Assembly (NCBI RefSeq): GCF_900601905.1
Contig: NZ_UWFA01000475.1
Location: 62,001 to 126,000 of the forward strand
DNA from: Pseudomonas viridiflava
GTDB taxonomy: Bacteria; Pseudomonadota; Gammaproteobacteria; Pseudomonadales; Pseudomonadaceae
DNA length: 64,000 nucleotides
Direction of reading: 5' to 3'
In this document: in pieces, positions 1-7,817 of the stretch
How the letters are laid out: each line of letters begins with the position of its first letter
How positions within the stretch are numbered: the stretch's first letter is position 1
Position numbers and translations under genes: made by a program
Notes under the pieces: model-generated
What the model was told of the DNA's origin: nothing
Database searches by the model: none
Seen by the model: only the letters and a program-made list of their open reading frames with translations

Positions 1-811
1 CGACGCCCAGCGCGTAAGGCACGAAGAAGTGCAGCACCTTGATTTCCGGGGTGACCAGCAGGTAGTAGCTGACTGCGACGATTGCCATCAGCCACCACGC
101 GGCGATATAGCCGAACACCGAAAGCCGGGCAAACCAGTGCATCGGTGTTTTGTCGTACCAGATCCGGAACAACGCCCCCCAGAACATCACCCCCAGATGC
201 AGCGCCAGCATCGCTACGGCCGGAGGCAGGGAGAGGGGGAGCGGCCTGCCGACGAATGACAGGACAATCGGCAACAGGCATAGCGCGCTGAGCACCACGA
301 TCAAGGTGCTGAGTACTATCGCCGAACGCAGCAGCCCGCCAAAAAACAGCAACACGCACAGGGCGTAAAATGCCAGTTCAGTTTGCAGCGTCCAGTACTG
401 GCCCTGTACCGAAGGCATGCCCAGGGCTTCCTGGATCATGGTCAGGTTGAGGAGTATTGCAGTCACGGATATTTCCTTGCCCCACAGGTACCAGAACGTC
501 ACCAGGCCAAACGGGATGGAAAACCAGTAGATGGGATACAGCCGGAACAGGCGCTTGATAAGGAATTCGCGGCAAGATCCTGCACGGTCCGCCCGCAGGC
601 TGGAAGGGATCACGAAACCGCTGATGGCAAAGAAGATCACTACGCCGATCCGCCCGAAATCGGCGAGCCAGGCAATGTCGTGGAGCCGATCCTGAATCGA
701 CGGCGCCGCAATCAGGACGAAATGCTCACTGGTATGCATCCATACAACCAGCAGTGCAGCGATAGCGCGCAGGCTATCGATATGCGCGAAGCGCGTACCC
801 GGTACATTCAT
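1..811 (-). CDS. Acyltransferase-3 (OafA-like) membrane protein, 3' end cut by window edge
   Basis: Reading leftward from ATG at 811 the frame stays open to base 1 (270 codons), so the C-terminus lies outside the window. The N-terminus has the acyltransferase-3 signature: FAHIDSLRAIAALLVVWMHT (about residues 8-27), then a long hydrophobic protein with IGVVIFFAISGFVIPSS and several further membrane segments. Family members are inner-membrane O-acyltransferases that acetylate surface sugars such as O-antigen or EPS. It lies on the same strand as the rhamnose genes to its right but is separated from them by 287 bases with a REP palindrome, so co-transcription is not certain. The natural guess is decoration of the D-rhamnose polymer; the acyl group and acceptor cannot be read from sequence. 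Confidence 0.85.
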   Translation of the reverse strand, partial: MNVPGTRFAHIDSLRAIAALLVVWMHTSEHFVLIAAPSIQDRLHDIAWLADFGRIGVVIFFAISGFVIPSSLRADRAGSCREFLIKRLFRLYPIYWFSIPFGLVTFWYLWGKEISVTAILLNLTMIQEALGMPSVQGQYWTLQTELAFYALCVLLFFGGLLRSAIVLSTLIVVLSALCLLPIVLSFVGRPLPLSLPPAVAMLALHLGVMFWGALFRIWYDKTPMHWFARLSVFGYIAAWWLMAIVAVSYYLLVTPEIKVLHFFVPYALGV

Positions 812-934
812 TAAATGGCAGTCCTTGCTCATTGAACGTTTTTTGTACCGGGATTGTACCGGGTCTGTATCAAATCATTAACAGGTCTTTGCAGACGATC
901 GCGATGGGGGCAGGAATATCCTTGCCCCACCGTC

Positions 935-1024
935 CGTAGGAGCGGCTTCAGCCGCGAGAGGCCGGTACATCCAATGCACATGCGATGGCAGGAATACTGT
1001 CTCGCGGCTAAAGCCGCTCCTACG
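935..1024. repeat. REP palindrome pair
   Basis: Two inverted arms, GTAGGAGCGGCTTCAGCCGC (936-955) and the complementary copy ending at 1024, flank a spacer of about 40 bases. Same sequence class as the repeat at 49967-50055. It lies between the acyltransferase and rmd genes and is probably a REP/BIME-type element that may end or stabilise transcripts. Confidence 0.85.
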
Positions 1025-1098
1025 ACGGTGGGGCATATCGGCGCGATTCAGTGCATTTCGGCGGCAGGAACATTGTCTCGCCGCCGAACCCATTCCGG

Positions 1099-2058
1099 TT
1101 AAGCCTCGGCGGCGACCCTGTCACGCCAGTAGGCGAGCAACTGTTCCAGCGTCGAGTGCAGGTTTATCGACGGTTGCCAGCCCGTGGTGTCGCGCATTGC
1201 GGCGGTGTCGCCGGTGGCTGTGGCGATGTCCGAAGGGCGCATCCGCTCAGGGTCTTGAGTGACGCCGATCTCGGCGCTGCTCATGGCCAGCAATTCATCC
1301 AGAATCTCGCGGATCTGCCGTGGTTGGCCAGAGCAGATATTGAAGCAGCGCGGGTACTGACCGTCATGGCTGGACAGTTGCAGCAACTTTACATAAGCGT
1401 CGCAGACGTCGGCCACGTCCAGGAAGTCGCGGCTGGCTTCCAGATTGCCGACTTTCAAGGTCGGCTCCTGTTTGCCGGCTTCGATCAGCGCGATCTGGCG
1501 GGCGAACGAAGCGGTGACGAAATCTGCCGATTGCTGTGCGCCGATGTGGTTGAACGGTCGCACGATCACGCCAGGCTGACCCTGACGGAAGTATTCGTTG
1601 AACGCCGCTTCAGCGGCCAGTTTGCTGGCGGCATAAGGGTTGAGCGGTTGGCACAGGGTATCTTCGCCCAGCGCCACGCCCTTTTTGAAACTGGCGCCGT
1701 AGACTTCCGAGGAGCTGACAAAGAGCACGAAGGCTTCAGGCGCGCGATTGCGCAGCGCTTGCAGCAAGTTGACGCTGCCAATCACATTGGTCTGCCAGGT
1801 CAGCACCGGCTCTTTGAAGCTCATGGGCACGCTGGTAATGGCGGCCAGATGCACGACGTGGGTCGGTGCCGCCTCGGCGATGGCTTGCTCCAGAGCGTCA
1901 GCGTCACGGATGTCGCATTGCACTGTCTGGTCGGCATGTTGCGGTGCGGGCGAGGTCGAGCTGGTCATGGCGATGACATGTTGCCCGGCCTGCTGCAGGA
2001 TCTTGCAGAGGATCTGCCCGACAAAACCGTTGGCGCCGGTGATGAGAATGCGTTGCAT
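1099..2058 (-). CDS. rmd: GDP-4-keto-6-deoxy-D-mannose reductase (Rmd)
   Basis: 319-residue extended short-chain dehydrogenase. The N-terminal Rossmann motif is GANGFVG (residues 8-14), and the catalytic pair is in NPYAASK (YxxxK) after VSSSEVYG. The family reduces GDP-4-keto-6-deoxymannose, made by Gmd from GDP-mannose, to GDP-D-rhamnose, the donor for A-band/common polysaccharide. The ATG at 2058 was chosen because AAGGAA lies about 9 bases upstream and homologues start MQRILITG; a longer frame reaches 2136 without a good ribosome site. It follows the glycosyltransferase at 2185-3351 on the same strand, and a GDP-mannose-making enzyme is at 6225-7643. gmd itself is not in the window. A related NAD-sugar reductase is the main alternative. 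Confidence 0.85.
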   Translation of the reverse strand: MQRILITGANGFVGQILCKILQQAGQHVIAMTSSTSPAPQHADQTVQCDIRDADALEQAIAEAAPTHVVHLAAITSVPMSFKEPVLTWQTNVIGSVNLLQALRNRAPEAFVLFVSSSEVYGASFKKGVALGEDTLCQPLNPYAASKLAAEAAFNEYFRQGQPGVIVRPFNHIGAQQSADFVTASFARQIALIEAGKQEPTLKVGNLEASRDFLDVADVCDAYVKLLQLSSHDGQYPRCFNICSGQPRQIREILDELLAMSSAEIGVTQDPERMRPSDIATATGDTAAMRDTTGWQPSINLHSTLEQLLAYWRDRVAAEA

Positions 2059-2184
2059 GGTCAGAATTTCCTTGATGGCCGTGGCGCAAGCGAGCGAGTT
2101 TAACAGGCCCGCGGATGAGACAGTCGTGGCTGACATTGGTGCCCGCTCACAGCCAGATTTAACGTCAGTTCAGCGACGTGAGGC

Positions 2185-3351
2185 TTAATCGACGAGGCGA
2201 TAGATATCCAGCGTCTCTTTGGCGCAGCGGCTCCAGGAAAACTCCCGGGCACGCAGCAGACCTGCCGATGCCACTTCCTGGCGCAGCAGTTCGTCGCTGA
2301 GCAGGTTGTCCAGTTGCGCGGCCAGTTGCTCGTCATTGCCACGATCAACCAGCAGAGCGCTGCCCTGAGCAAATTCAGACATCGACGTGTCTGCCGTGCA
2401 GATAGACGCTACTCCGCATTGCATGGCTTCGAGCAGAGGCAGGCCGAACCCCTCGTACAGCGATGGATAAGCGAATACAGCCGCGCCGGCATACAGGGTC
2501 GGCAAGTCCTGGCTGGAGACGAATGACAGCTGGCGCAAGCCATGGCTGGCTTCCAGGGTCTTGATGCGCTCGTTGAGTTCCTGGTTATGCCAACCCGGCG
2601 CGCCAGCCAGCACCAGCGGGAATTCTTCGCGCATGGCTTGCGGCAAGCGGCACCAGGCATCGATCAGGGTGTCGACGCCCTTGCGCGGCTCCAGCGTGCC
2701 GACGAACAACACGTAGCGGCCATGCTGCAAACCATATTGCTCAAGGGTTGGACGAGTCTGTTCAGCGGTTTGCGGCGTATAGGTTTCGGCTGCGCCCAGG
2801 TACACCGTGCGTACCCGGTCAGCGCTCACGCCAAAATCGCTGATCAGTTCGTCGCGGATGATGTCCGAATCGGTGATCAGAAAGTCTGCGCGCTCAAGGG
2901 TTTTGGGCAGTTGCGCACACAGCCATTCCACCCGCTTTTGTGGGTGGAACTGCGGGTAGTGGATAAAGGACAGGTCGTGAATGGTGGCGACACTCTTGCC
3001 CGCATAGGCTTTGAGAATGAAGTTGGGCTCGTGGTAGACGTGGTTGCGAAACCGCCCTGCACTCATTTTCAGTTGGGTGCTGCGCAGGATTTCCCTGGCG
3101 CGGTAAGCGAACGTCCAGCTGCGCAGCAGGTTGCGCAGTTGTGAAGAGGACGAGGGCGCGCCGGGCGCATATTGCGCGCTGGAACTGATGCAGTTGGCGA
3201 TGGCTTGCTCGGCGGTGTAGTGGCGCGAACCTATAAAGCAGTCGATATCCTCGATCTCATCGTCACGCAGCTGTTCGATCAGGTTGAACGTGTAGTTGCC
3301 TATGCCGGTCAGCGGAGGGATGAGAGATTCGATGTTGAGCAATAGCTTCAT
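2185..3351 (-). CDS. Group 1/GT4 glycosyltransferase (WbpY-like)
   Basis: 388-residue GT-B fold transferase. The N-terminus MKLLLNIESLIPPLTGIGNY is typical of mannosyl/rhamnosyltransferases of the WbpY type. Further in, FVGTLEPRKGVDTLIDAW marks the nucleotide-sugar side, and YEGFGLPLLEAMQCG is the EX7E motif of family GT4. A TTG at 3390 extends the frame, but ATG 3351 gives the conserved N-terminus; its ribosome site is weak. It sits just upstream of rmd (126-base gap, same strand), so the likely role is adding D-rhamnose or mannose to a surface polysaccharide in the cytoplasm. The exact linkage is not predictable. Confidence 0.82.
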   Translation of the reverse strand: MKLLLNIESLIPPLTGIGNYTFNLIEQLRDDEIEDIDCFIGSRHYTAEQAIANCISSSAQYAPGAPSSSSQLRNLLRSWTFAYRAREILRSTQLKMSAGRFRNHVYHEPNFILKAYAGKSVATIHDLSFIHYPQFHPQKRVEWLCAQLPKTLERADFLITDSDIIRDELISDFGVSADRVRTVYLGAAETYTPQTAEQTRPTLEQYGLQHGRYVLFVGTLEPRKGVDTLIDAWCRLPQAMREEFPLVLAGAPGWHNQELNERIKTLEASHGLRQLSFVSSQDLPTLYAGAAVFAYPSLYEGFGLPLLEAMQCGVASICTADTSMSEFAQGSALLVDRGNDEQLAAQLDNLLSDELLRQEVASAGLLRAREFSWSRCAKETLDIYRLVD

Positions 3352-3620
3352 GAAGTCGAGCTTACCTGTCTGCGCCAGCGCGGCGAGCAATCTATGAATG
3401 TATGTGGGGGGCGAGTTTAACAGGGAGCGCTCGAAGAGACGGCAAAATGGACCTGAAAACTGCGGGTAATCTGGAAAAAGCCGTTTCTATTAAGGGTGCC
3501 TGACGTGATGCGCCACGCTTTCGCGTAACCCGGGGATTTATTTTGCTTTGCCAGTTGACGGCTTTCGGGCAGCCATTCATTGTGGCACTTCAATATCACC
3601 CTTCGCCTTGAGCGCTCAAA

Positions 3621-3968
3621 ATGAAAAACCTTGTAGCCATCGCAGGTCTTTCATTGATTGCGATGCAGGCCACGTCTGCGTTCGCAGCGACTATCAAAAT
3701 CGAGAACAAGTCTTCCTGGGAAATCCACGAGATTTATTTCGCGCCGTCCAGTCAGGATGAGTGGGGCGATGACCATCTGGGCAAGCAAGTGCTCAAGACT
3801 GGCGATACGTTGAGCTTGAGTGGCGTGACTGCTGGCAAGTGGGACGTGCGCCTGGTTGACGAAGATGAAGACGAGTGCGTGGTCAAGGGGCAGCAGATTT
3901 CTGCGTCTGAGAAGTTCGTGATTGAAGACGAGGATTTGCTGGGCTGCCAGGCTGCTACTGACGAGTAA
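3621..3968 (+). CDS. Small exported protein of unknown function
   Basis: 115 residues. A clear Sec signal peptide (positive MK, hydrophobic LVAIAGLSLIAMQATS, cleavage near AFA-A at about residue 23) is followed by a compact acidic domain: IKIENKSSWEIHEIYFAPSS, then WGDDHLG. This IxNxS..I..IYxxPS..xWGxDxLG pattern is shared by a family of small periplasmic proteins in Pseudomonas with no established function; some database entries carry a misleading argininosuccinate lyase name. Two cysteines (in DECVVK and LLGCQA) could form a disulfide. It is divergent from the glycosyltransferase at 2185-3351 and ends before a strong terminator. The function is not known. Confidence 0.8.
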   Translation: MKNLVAIAGLSLIAMQATSAFAATIKIENKSSWEIHEIYFAPSSQDEWGDDHLGKQVLKTGDTLSLSGVTAGKWDVRLVDEDEDECVVKGQQISASEKFVIEDEDLLGCQAATDE

Positions 3969-4013
3969 ATTCCGATCGTAGCCATTCTCCAGGGTGGACA
4001 TGATTTGAAGCCA

Positions 4014-4048
4014 GGCATCGCGGGCCACTCCCGCGATGCCTTTTTTTT
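4014..4048 (+). terminator. Rho-independent terminator
   Basis: A perfect 11-bp stem, GGCATCGCGGG (4014-4024) with CCCGCGATGCC (4030-4040), a 5-base loop and a run of eight T (4041-4048). It ends the small exported gene at 3621-3968 and stands between convergent genes. Confidence 0.95.
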
Positions 4049-4092
4049 CGGCTCAAACCGAGCGCCGAGAAGCGTTCACGGCGTGCCGCTGA

Positions 4093-4980
4093 TTACATCC
4101 ATACACCGTTTTGCAACTCACTTGCGGTGCTGCTGATGTTCTCGTTGCTCTCGGAGAATGCGACCAGAACATCATTGGCGCCAGCGCCGTTGGCCATCTG
4201 ATTGCTCCAGTACTGCAAGCCCGTCGCGTCAGGTGCGCGGTGCAATACGTGCTGGTAGTAGCTGTTGATGAGCGAGGCAGAGTCAGTGTTCGGATTGGCA
4301 GCTTTGAACTCGTTGCTGTTGACAAACCCCATGGCTACTTCAGCCATGCTGACACCCTGGTCCAGTTTCTCGGTCCAGAGCTTCAAGCCCGTCGCATCGG
4401 CCTTGCGATCAAACGCCGCCTTATAAAGACGATAGGCCGATCCTGCGTTTTGGCCCGCCTGGACGTCCAGGGCCAGAGTTGTGCCGTCTTCCTGGAAGTT
4501 GACACGCTCGATGCTGAAAAGCGTATCGCTCTTGCCCAGACCTTTGACGGTGGCGACGGTGCCTACCGACGAAACTGCGAAGTCGCTCTTGAGTGCCGCG
4601 TAGTGCACGGTATCGATACCGGCGTTGCCGCTGTAGGTGTCGTTACCCGGCCATGCGTAGAAATGGTCATTGCCGTTGGAGCCGACGTACTGGTCATTGC
4701 CGCTGAACAGTGAACCGGTGTTCGCTGCGTCGCTGACTCTGACGTTAAGCCCGCTGATCGTCACGTACGGCGTGTCATTAAGGGAATAAGTGATGCCGGT
4801 AAAAACGCCCGCCTGTGAATTACCTGACGGGAAAATGCCGCTCAAGTCCGCCTTGTAATTACCGTCGGCGAAAACAATGTGAGTGCTGGAGGTCGACACC
4901 ACTTGCCCGGTAGCGCCCGCCTGGGATGCCTTGTTCAGGTCGAAGTTGTCGAGAGGCTGATTAAAGGTAATACGTGCCAT
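4093..4980 (-). CDS. RTX-like secreted protein with DUF4214 domain (copy 1)
   Basis: 295 residues, no N-terminal signal peptide. The first half is an uncharacterised beta-rich region. The middle has degenerate calcium-binding nonapeptides (GSNGNDHFYAWPGNDTYSGN, about 100-120). The C-terminal half is a DUF4214 domain with its two helical repeats, AYRLYKAAFDRKADATGLKL and YYQHVLHRAPDATGLQYWSN. Lack of a Sec signal with RTX repeats and a hydrophobic C-terminal tail (LQNGVWM) suggests type I secretion, though no exporter genes are near. ATG 4980 has AAGGA upstream. It is a tandem paralogue of 5036-5950, 55 bases away, probably co-transcribed after it. DUF4214 proteins are often surface-associated; a matrix or adhesin-like role is inference only. 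Confidence 0.82.
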   Translation of the reverse strand: MARITFNQPLDNFDLNKASQAGATGQVVSTSSTHIVFADGNYKADLSGIFPSGNSQAGVFTGITYSLNDTPYVTISGLNVRVSDAANTGSLFSGNDQYVGSNGNDHFYAWPGNDTYSGNAGIDTVHYAALKSDFAVSSVGTVATVKGLGKSDTLFSIERVNFQEDGTTLALDVQAGQNAGSAYRLYKAAFDRKADATGLKLWTEKLDQGVSMAEVAMGFVNSNEFKAANPNTDSASLINSYYQHVLHRAPDATGLQYWSNQMANGAGANDVLVAFSESNENISSTASELQNGVWM

Positions 4981-5035
4981 TGGGATGGGTCCTTATCTTT
5001 CGTCGATCAATCGGGTGCAAAGAGGGGCAGCCCGA

Positions 5036-5950
5036 TCAGGACAGCCACAGCCCGCTGCTGAGTGCAGCTGCTGTATTGCTGATGTTTTCCTGACTTTCGG
5101 AGAACGAGACCAACATTTCGCTGGCTGACATGCCATTGGCCGCCGCGTTACTCCAGTACTCCATGCCCGTTGCATCGGGTGCTCGATGCAACACGTGCTG
5201 GTAGTAGCTGTTTATGAGGGTGCTGGAATCAGCGCCAGGATTGGCCGCCTTGAACTCATTGCTGTTGACGAAGCCGTTGGCGACTTGAGTCAGGCTGGCG
5301 CCGTTGTCCAGCTGCGTGATCCAGAACTTCACGCCCGTGGTGTCGGGCGTGCGATCAAATGCCGCCTTATACAGGCGATATGCCGATCCGGCGTTCTGGC
5401 CCGCTTCCACATCAATCGCCAGCGTCGATCCATCACCAAAGCCAATGCGCTCAACGTTGGACACGACGTCAATCTTGCCGTCGACTTTGATGGCATACGC
5501 TCTGCCATTGGCATCGACAGTGCGGGTGACGATCAGGCCGGCTTTGCTGCTGTACTGAACGGTATCGATCCCGGCGCCGCCATTGATGGTGTCATTGCCA
5601 GCACCGCTTCTGATGACGTCGTTGCCTGCCGAGCCAATGACCGTGTCATTGCCCTTGAGGACTTCATTCAGGGCGCTTTTGAAATCGAACCCGCCGACGT
5701 GTTCGGCGACTGTCGCGGCGTCTGCATTGATGCCGGTGACTTCGTAGTACAGGCCGTTCTGGTAAGCCGCCGTGGAGGTCAGGGTGCCGCCGGTCACTTC
5801 GCCGTTGCTGAACTGGAAGCTGCCGAAGTAATCCTGCGTTCTGACGCCATCGGTCGCGCGAATGTGGCCAGCGTCCACAATGGGGAATTCCCCGTCCCAC
5901 GCCTGCAAGTTGTTCATGTTGATCGGTTGATGCAGCTTGAGGGTCGCCAT
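5036..5950 (-). CDS. RTX-like secreted protein with DUF4214 domain (copy 2)
   Basis: 304 residues. Better preserved RTX repeats than its neighbour: LKGNDTVIGSAGNDVIRSGA and GAGNDTINGGAGIDTV (about 135-165). The C-terminal DUF4214 region is nearly superposable on copy 1 (GQNAGSAYRLYKAAFDR, GFVNSNEFKAANPG, SYYQHVLHRAPDATG). There is no signal peptide; the tail is SSGLWLS. ATG 5950 has AAGGAAG five bases upstream. It is the first gene of a two-gene unit divergent from the GDP-mannose gene at 6225. The N-terminal 120 residues diverge between the copies while the DUF4214 part is conserved, which suggests a common secretion or surface-binding part with different N-terminal modules. Confidence 0.83.
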   Translation of the reverse strand: MATLKLHQPINMNNLQAWDGEFPIVDAGHIRATDGVRTQDYFGSFQFSNGEVTGGTLTSTAAYQNGLYYEVTGINADAATVAEHVGGFDFKSALNEVLKGNDTVIGSAGNDVIRSGAGNDTINGGAGIDTVQYSSKAGLIVTRTVDANGRAYAIKVDGKIDVVSNVERIGFGDGSTLAIDVEAGQNAGSAYRLYKAAFDRTPDTTGVKFWITQLDNGASLTQVANGFVNSNEFKAANPGADSSTLINSYYQHVLHRAPDATGMEYWSNAAANGMSASEMLVSFSESQENISNTAAALSSGLWLS

Positions 5951-6224
5951 TTATCTTCCTTAATCAATGCATCGACTGGCTGCTTGTGACGTATAGCAGG
6001 TCCTGGCCCGCGGCTTTGACGGCTTCATGCCGTTTCGTCGATGCGCAAACGAATAGGATCCAAATTGAATTATGCAGGCCGTCTGACTCTGCTTATGGAG
6101 AATTGTTCCCATCTTTTGGCACATCAGACCTTTGATTGAAGCCTCGATCCGTGTTGCATACCCCCCAAACCCCCCGGATAATGCGCCCCTCACTACACGC
6201 ACGTAGTACAAGAATGGAGTTGCT

Positions 6225-7643
6225 ATGTTCACCCCGGTAATCCTGGCTGGCGGTAATGGTTCTCGTCTGTGGCCGCTTTCACGCCAGAGCTTCCCCAAGC
6301 AATTTCTGGCCCTGGATGGCCAGGATCAGGGCACGATGTTTCAGCGCACGCTGGCTCGGCTGCAAGGCCTTGAGCATTCGTCCGCCGTGGTGGTCACTAA
6401 CGAAAATCACCGGTTTATCGTTGCCGAGCAGTTGCGTGTAGCGAAGATGGGCAGCCGCCGCATCATCCTTGAGCCGCTGGCGCGTAACACCGCCCCGGCC
6501 ATTGCGTTGGCGGCGCTCGAAGCCAGTGCTGATGGCAGTGATCCGATCCTGCTGGTGCTGGCCGCCGATCACCATATCCACGACGAACAGGCGTTCCGCG
6601 CCGCCGTGCAAGTGGCGCAGGCCCATGCCGAAGCCGGGCGTCTGGTGACGTTTGGGATTACGCCGACTCACGCCGAAACCGGGTTTGGCTACATCCAGTG
6701 TGGCGCTGCCATCGAGCAGGGCGGTTTTGCGATTTCCGCCTTCAAGGAAAAACCTTCGCCGCAAATGGCCGAGGAATACCTCGCCTCCGGCGTGTATCTG
6801 TGGAACAGCGGCATGTTCATGTTCCGCGCTTCGGTGTTCCTCAACGAGCTGAGAGAGCATCGTCCGCAGATGCTGGCTGCGTGCCGTGCAGCGCTGGCCG
6901 AAGCTGAGGCTGACCGGCATTTCCTGCATATCCCGGCTGAGCAATTCTCGCAGTGCGCCGATGAGTCGGTGGACTACGCGGTCATGGAGCACACGGCTGC
7001 CGGGTTAGTGGTGCCACTGGATGCTGGCTGGAATGACCTGGGCAGCTGGGGTGCCATCTGGGATGTGGGCCCGCACGATGCCGACATGAATCGTCTGGAA
7101 GGCGACGTCATGGCGATCAACACCCGTAATTGCCTGGTGCAGTCCCATCATCGTCTGGTCGCCACGGTGGGCCTTGAAGACCTGATCGTGATCGAAACCA
7201 AGGACGCCGTACTGGTTGCCAACAAGCACGACAGCCAGCAGGTCAAGGAAGTTGTCCAGCGTCTGCAGGCCGAAGAGCGTGCCGAGTTCGTCACCCACCC
7301 GCTGGTCAATCGCCCGTGGGGCCACTACGATACCGTGGACCATGGCGAGCGTTATCAGGTCAAGCGCATCAGCGTGTTGCCGGGCGAATGCCTGTCCCTG
7401 CAGATGCATTACCACCGCGCCGAACACTGGATCGTGGTGTCTGGTACTGCCAAGGTGATCTGTGACGACAAAGAGCTGATCCTCTCGGAAAACCAGTCGA
7501 CGTACATCCCGCTGGGCATCAAGCACTCGCTGGCCAACCCCGGCAAAGTGCCGTTGGAGCTGATCGAAGTGCAGTCCGGCTCGTATTTGGGTGAAGACGA
7601 CATCGTGCGGTTCGAAGACCGTTACGGGCGCTTGCCGAAGTAA
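6225..7643 (+). CDS. Mannose-1-phosphate guanylyltransferase / mannose-6-phosphate isomerase (type II)
   Basis: 472-residue bifunctional cytoplasmic enzyme. The N-terminal pyrophosphorylase signature is GGNGSRLWPLSR (residues 9-20) with FPKQFLALDG. The C-terminal type II isomerase cupin has RPWGHYDTV, QMHYHRAEHW and YIPLGIKHSL with its metal-binding histidines. It makes GDP-mannose from mannose-6-phosphate via mannose-1-phosphate. The sequence differs from the alginate-operon AlgA of Pseudomonas, so WbpW, supplying the D-rhamnose polymer, is the better match; the nearby rmd and glycosyltransferase support this. The start ATG 6225 follows a GGAG site. A strong terminator follows, so it is probably monocistronic. 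Confidence 0.9.
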   Translation: MFTPVILAGGNGSRLWPLSRQSFPKQFLALDGQDQGTMFQRTLARLQGLEHSSAVVVTNENHRFIVAEQLRVAKMGSRRIILEPLARNTAPAIALAALEASADGSDPILLVLAADHHIHDEQAFRAAVQVAQAHAEAGRLVTFGITPTHAETGFGYIQCGAAIEQGGFAISAFKEKPSPQMAEEYLASGVYLWNSGMFMFRASVFLNELREHRPQMLAACRAALAEAEADRHFLHIPAEQFSQCADESVDYAVMEHTAAGLVVPLDAGWNDLGSWGAIWDVGPHDADMNRLEGDVMAINTRNCLVQSHHRLVATVGLEDLIVIETKDAVLVANKHDSQQVKEVVQRLQAEERAEFVTHPLVNRPWGHYDTVDHGERYQVKRISVLPGECLSLQMHYHRAEHWIVVSGTAKVICDDKELILSENQSTYIPLGIKHSLANPGKVPLELIEVQSGSYLGEDDIVRFEDRYGRLPK

Positions 7644-7670
7644 CGCCGGATCACCTGAACCCGCTCCCGG

Positions 7671-7703
7671 AAAAACCCGCGTCGATCAACGCGGGTTTTT
7701 TTT
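7671..7703 (+). terminator. Rho-independent terminator
   Basis: Inverted arms AACCCGCGT (7674-7682) and ACGCGGGTT (7689-7697), a six-base loop and T8 at 7696-7703. It ends the GDP-mannose gene. Confidence 0.93.
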
Positions 7704-7817
7704 CGCGTGCCTTTAATCGAGTGGCTATAACTTACCTACGCATTCGGACGAAGGGTCGATTCAGCTCCCGTTTCCCATGCCGATAACTCGTCTGAACTCT
7801 CAAGGATCGGTACCGCC

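Noticed and set aside
6225..7643. algA of the alginate operon
   Set aside because: Same enzyme class, but the N-terminus and spacing differ from Pseudomonas AlgA and no alg genes flank it; the rhamnose context favours WbpW.
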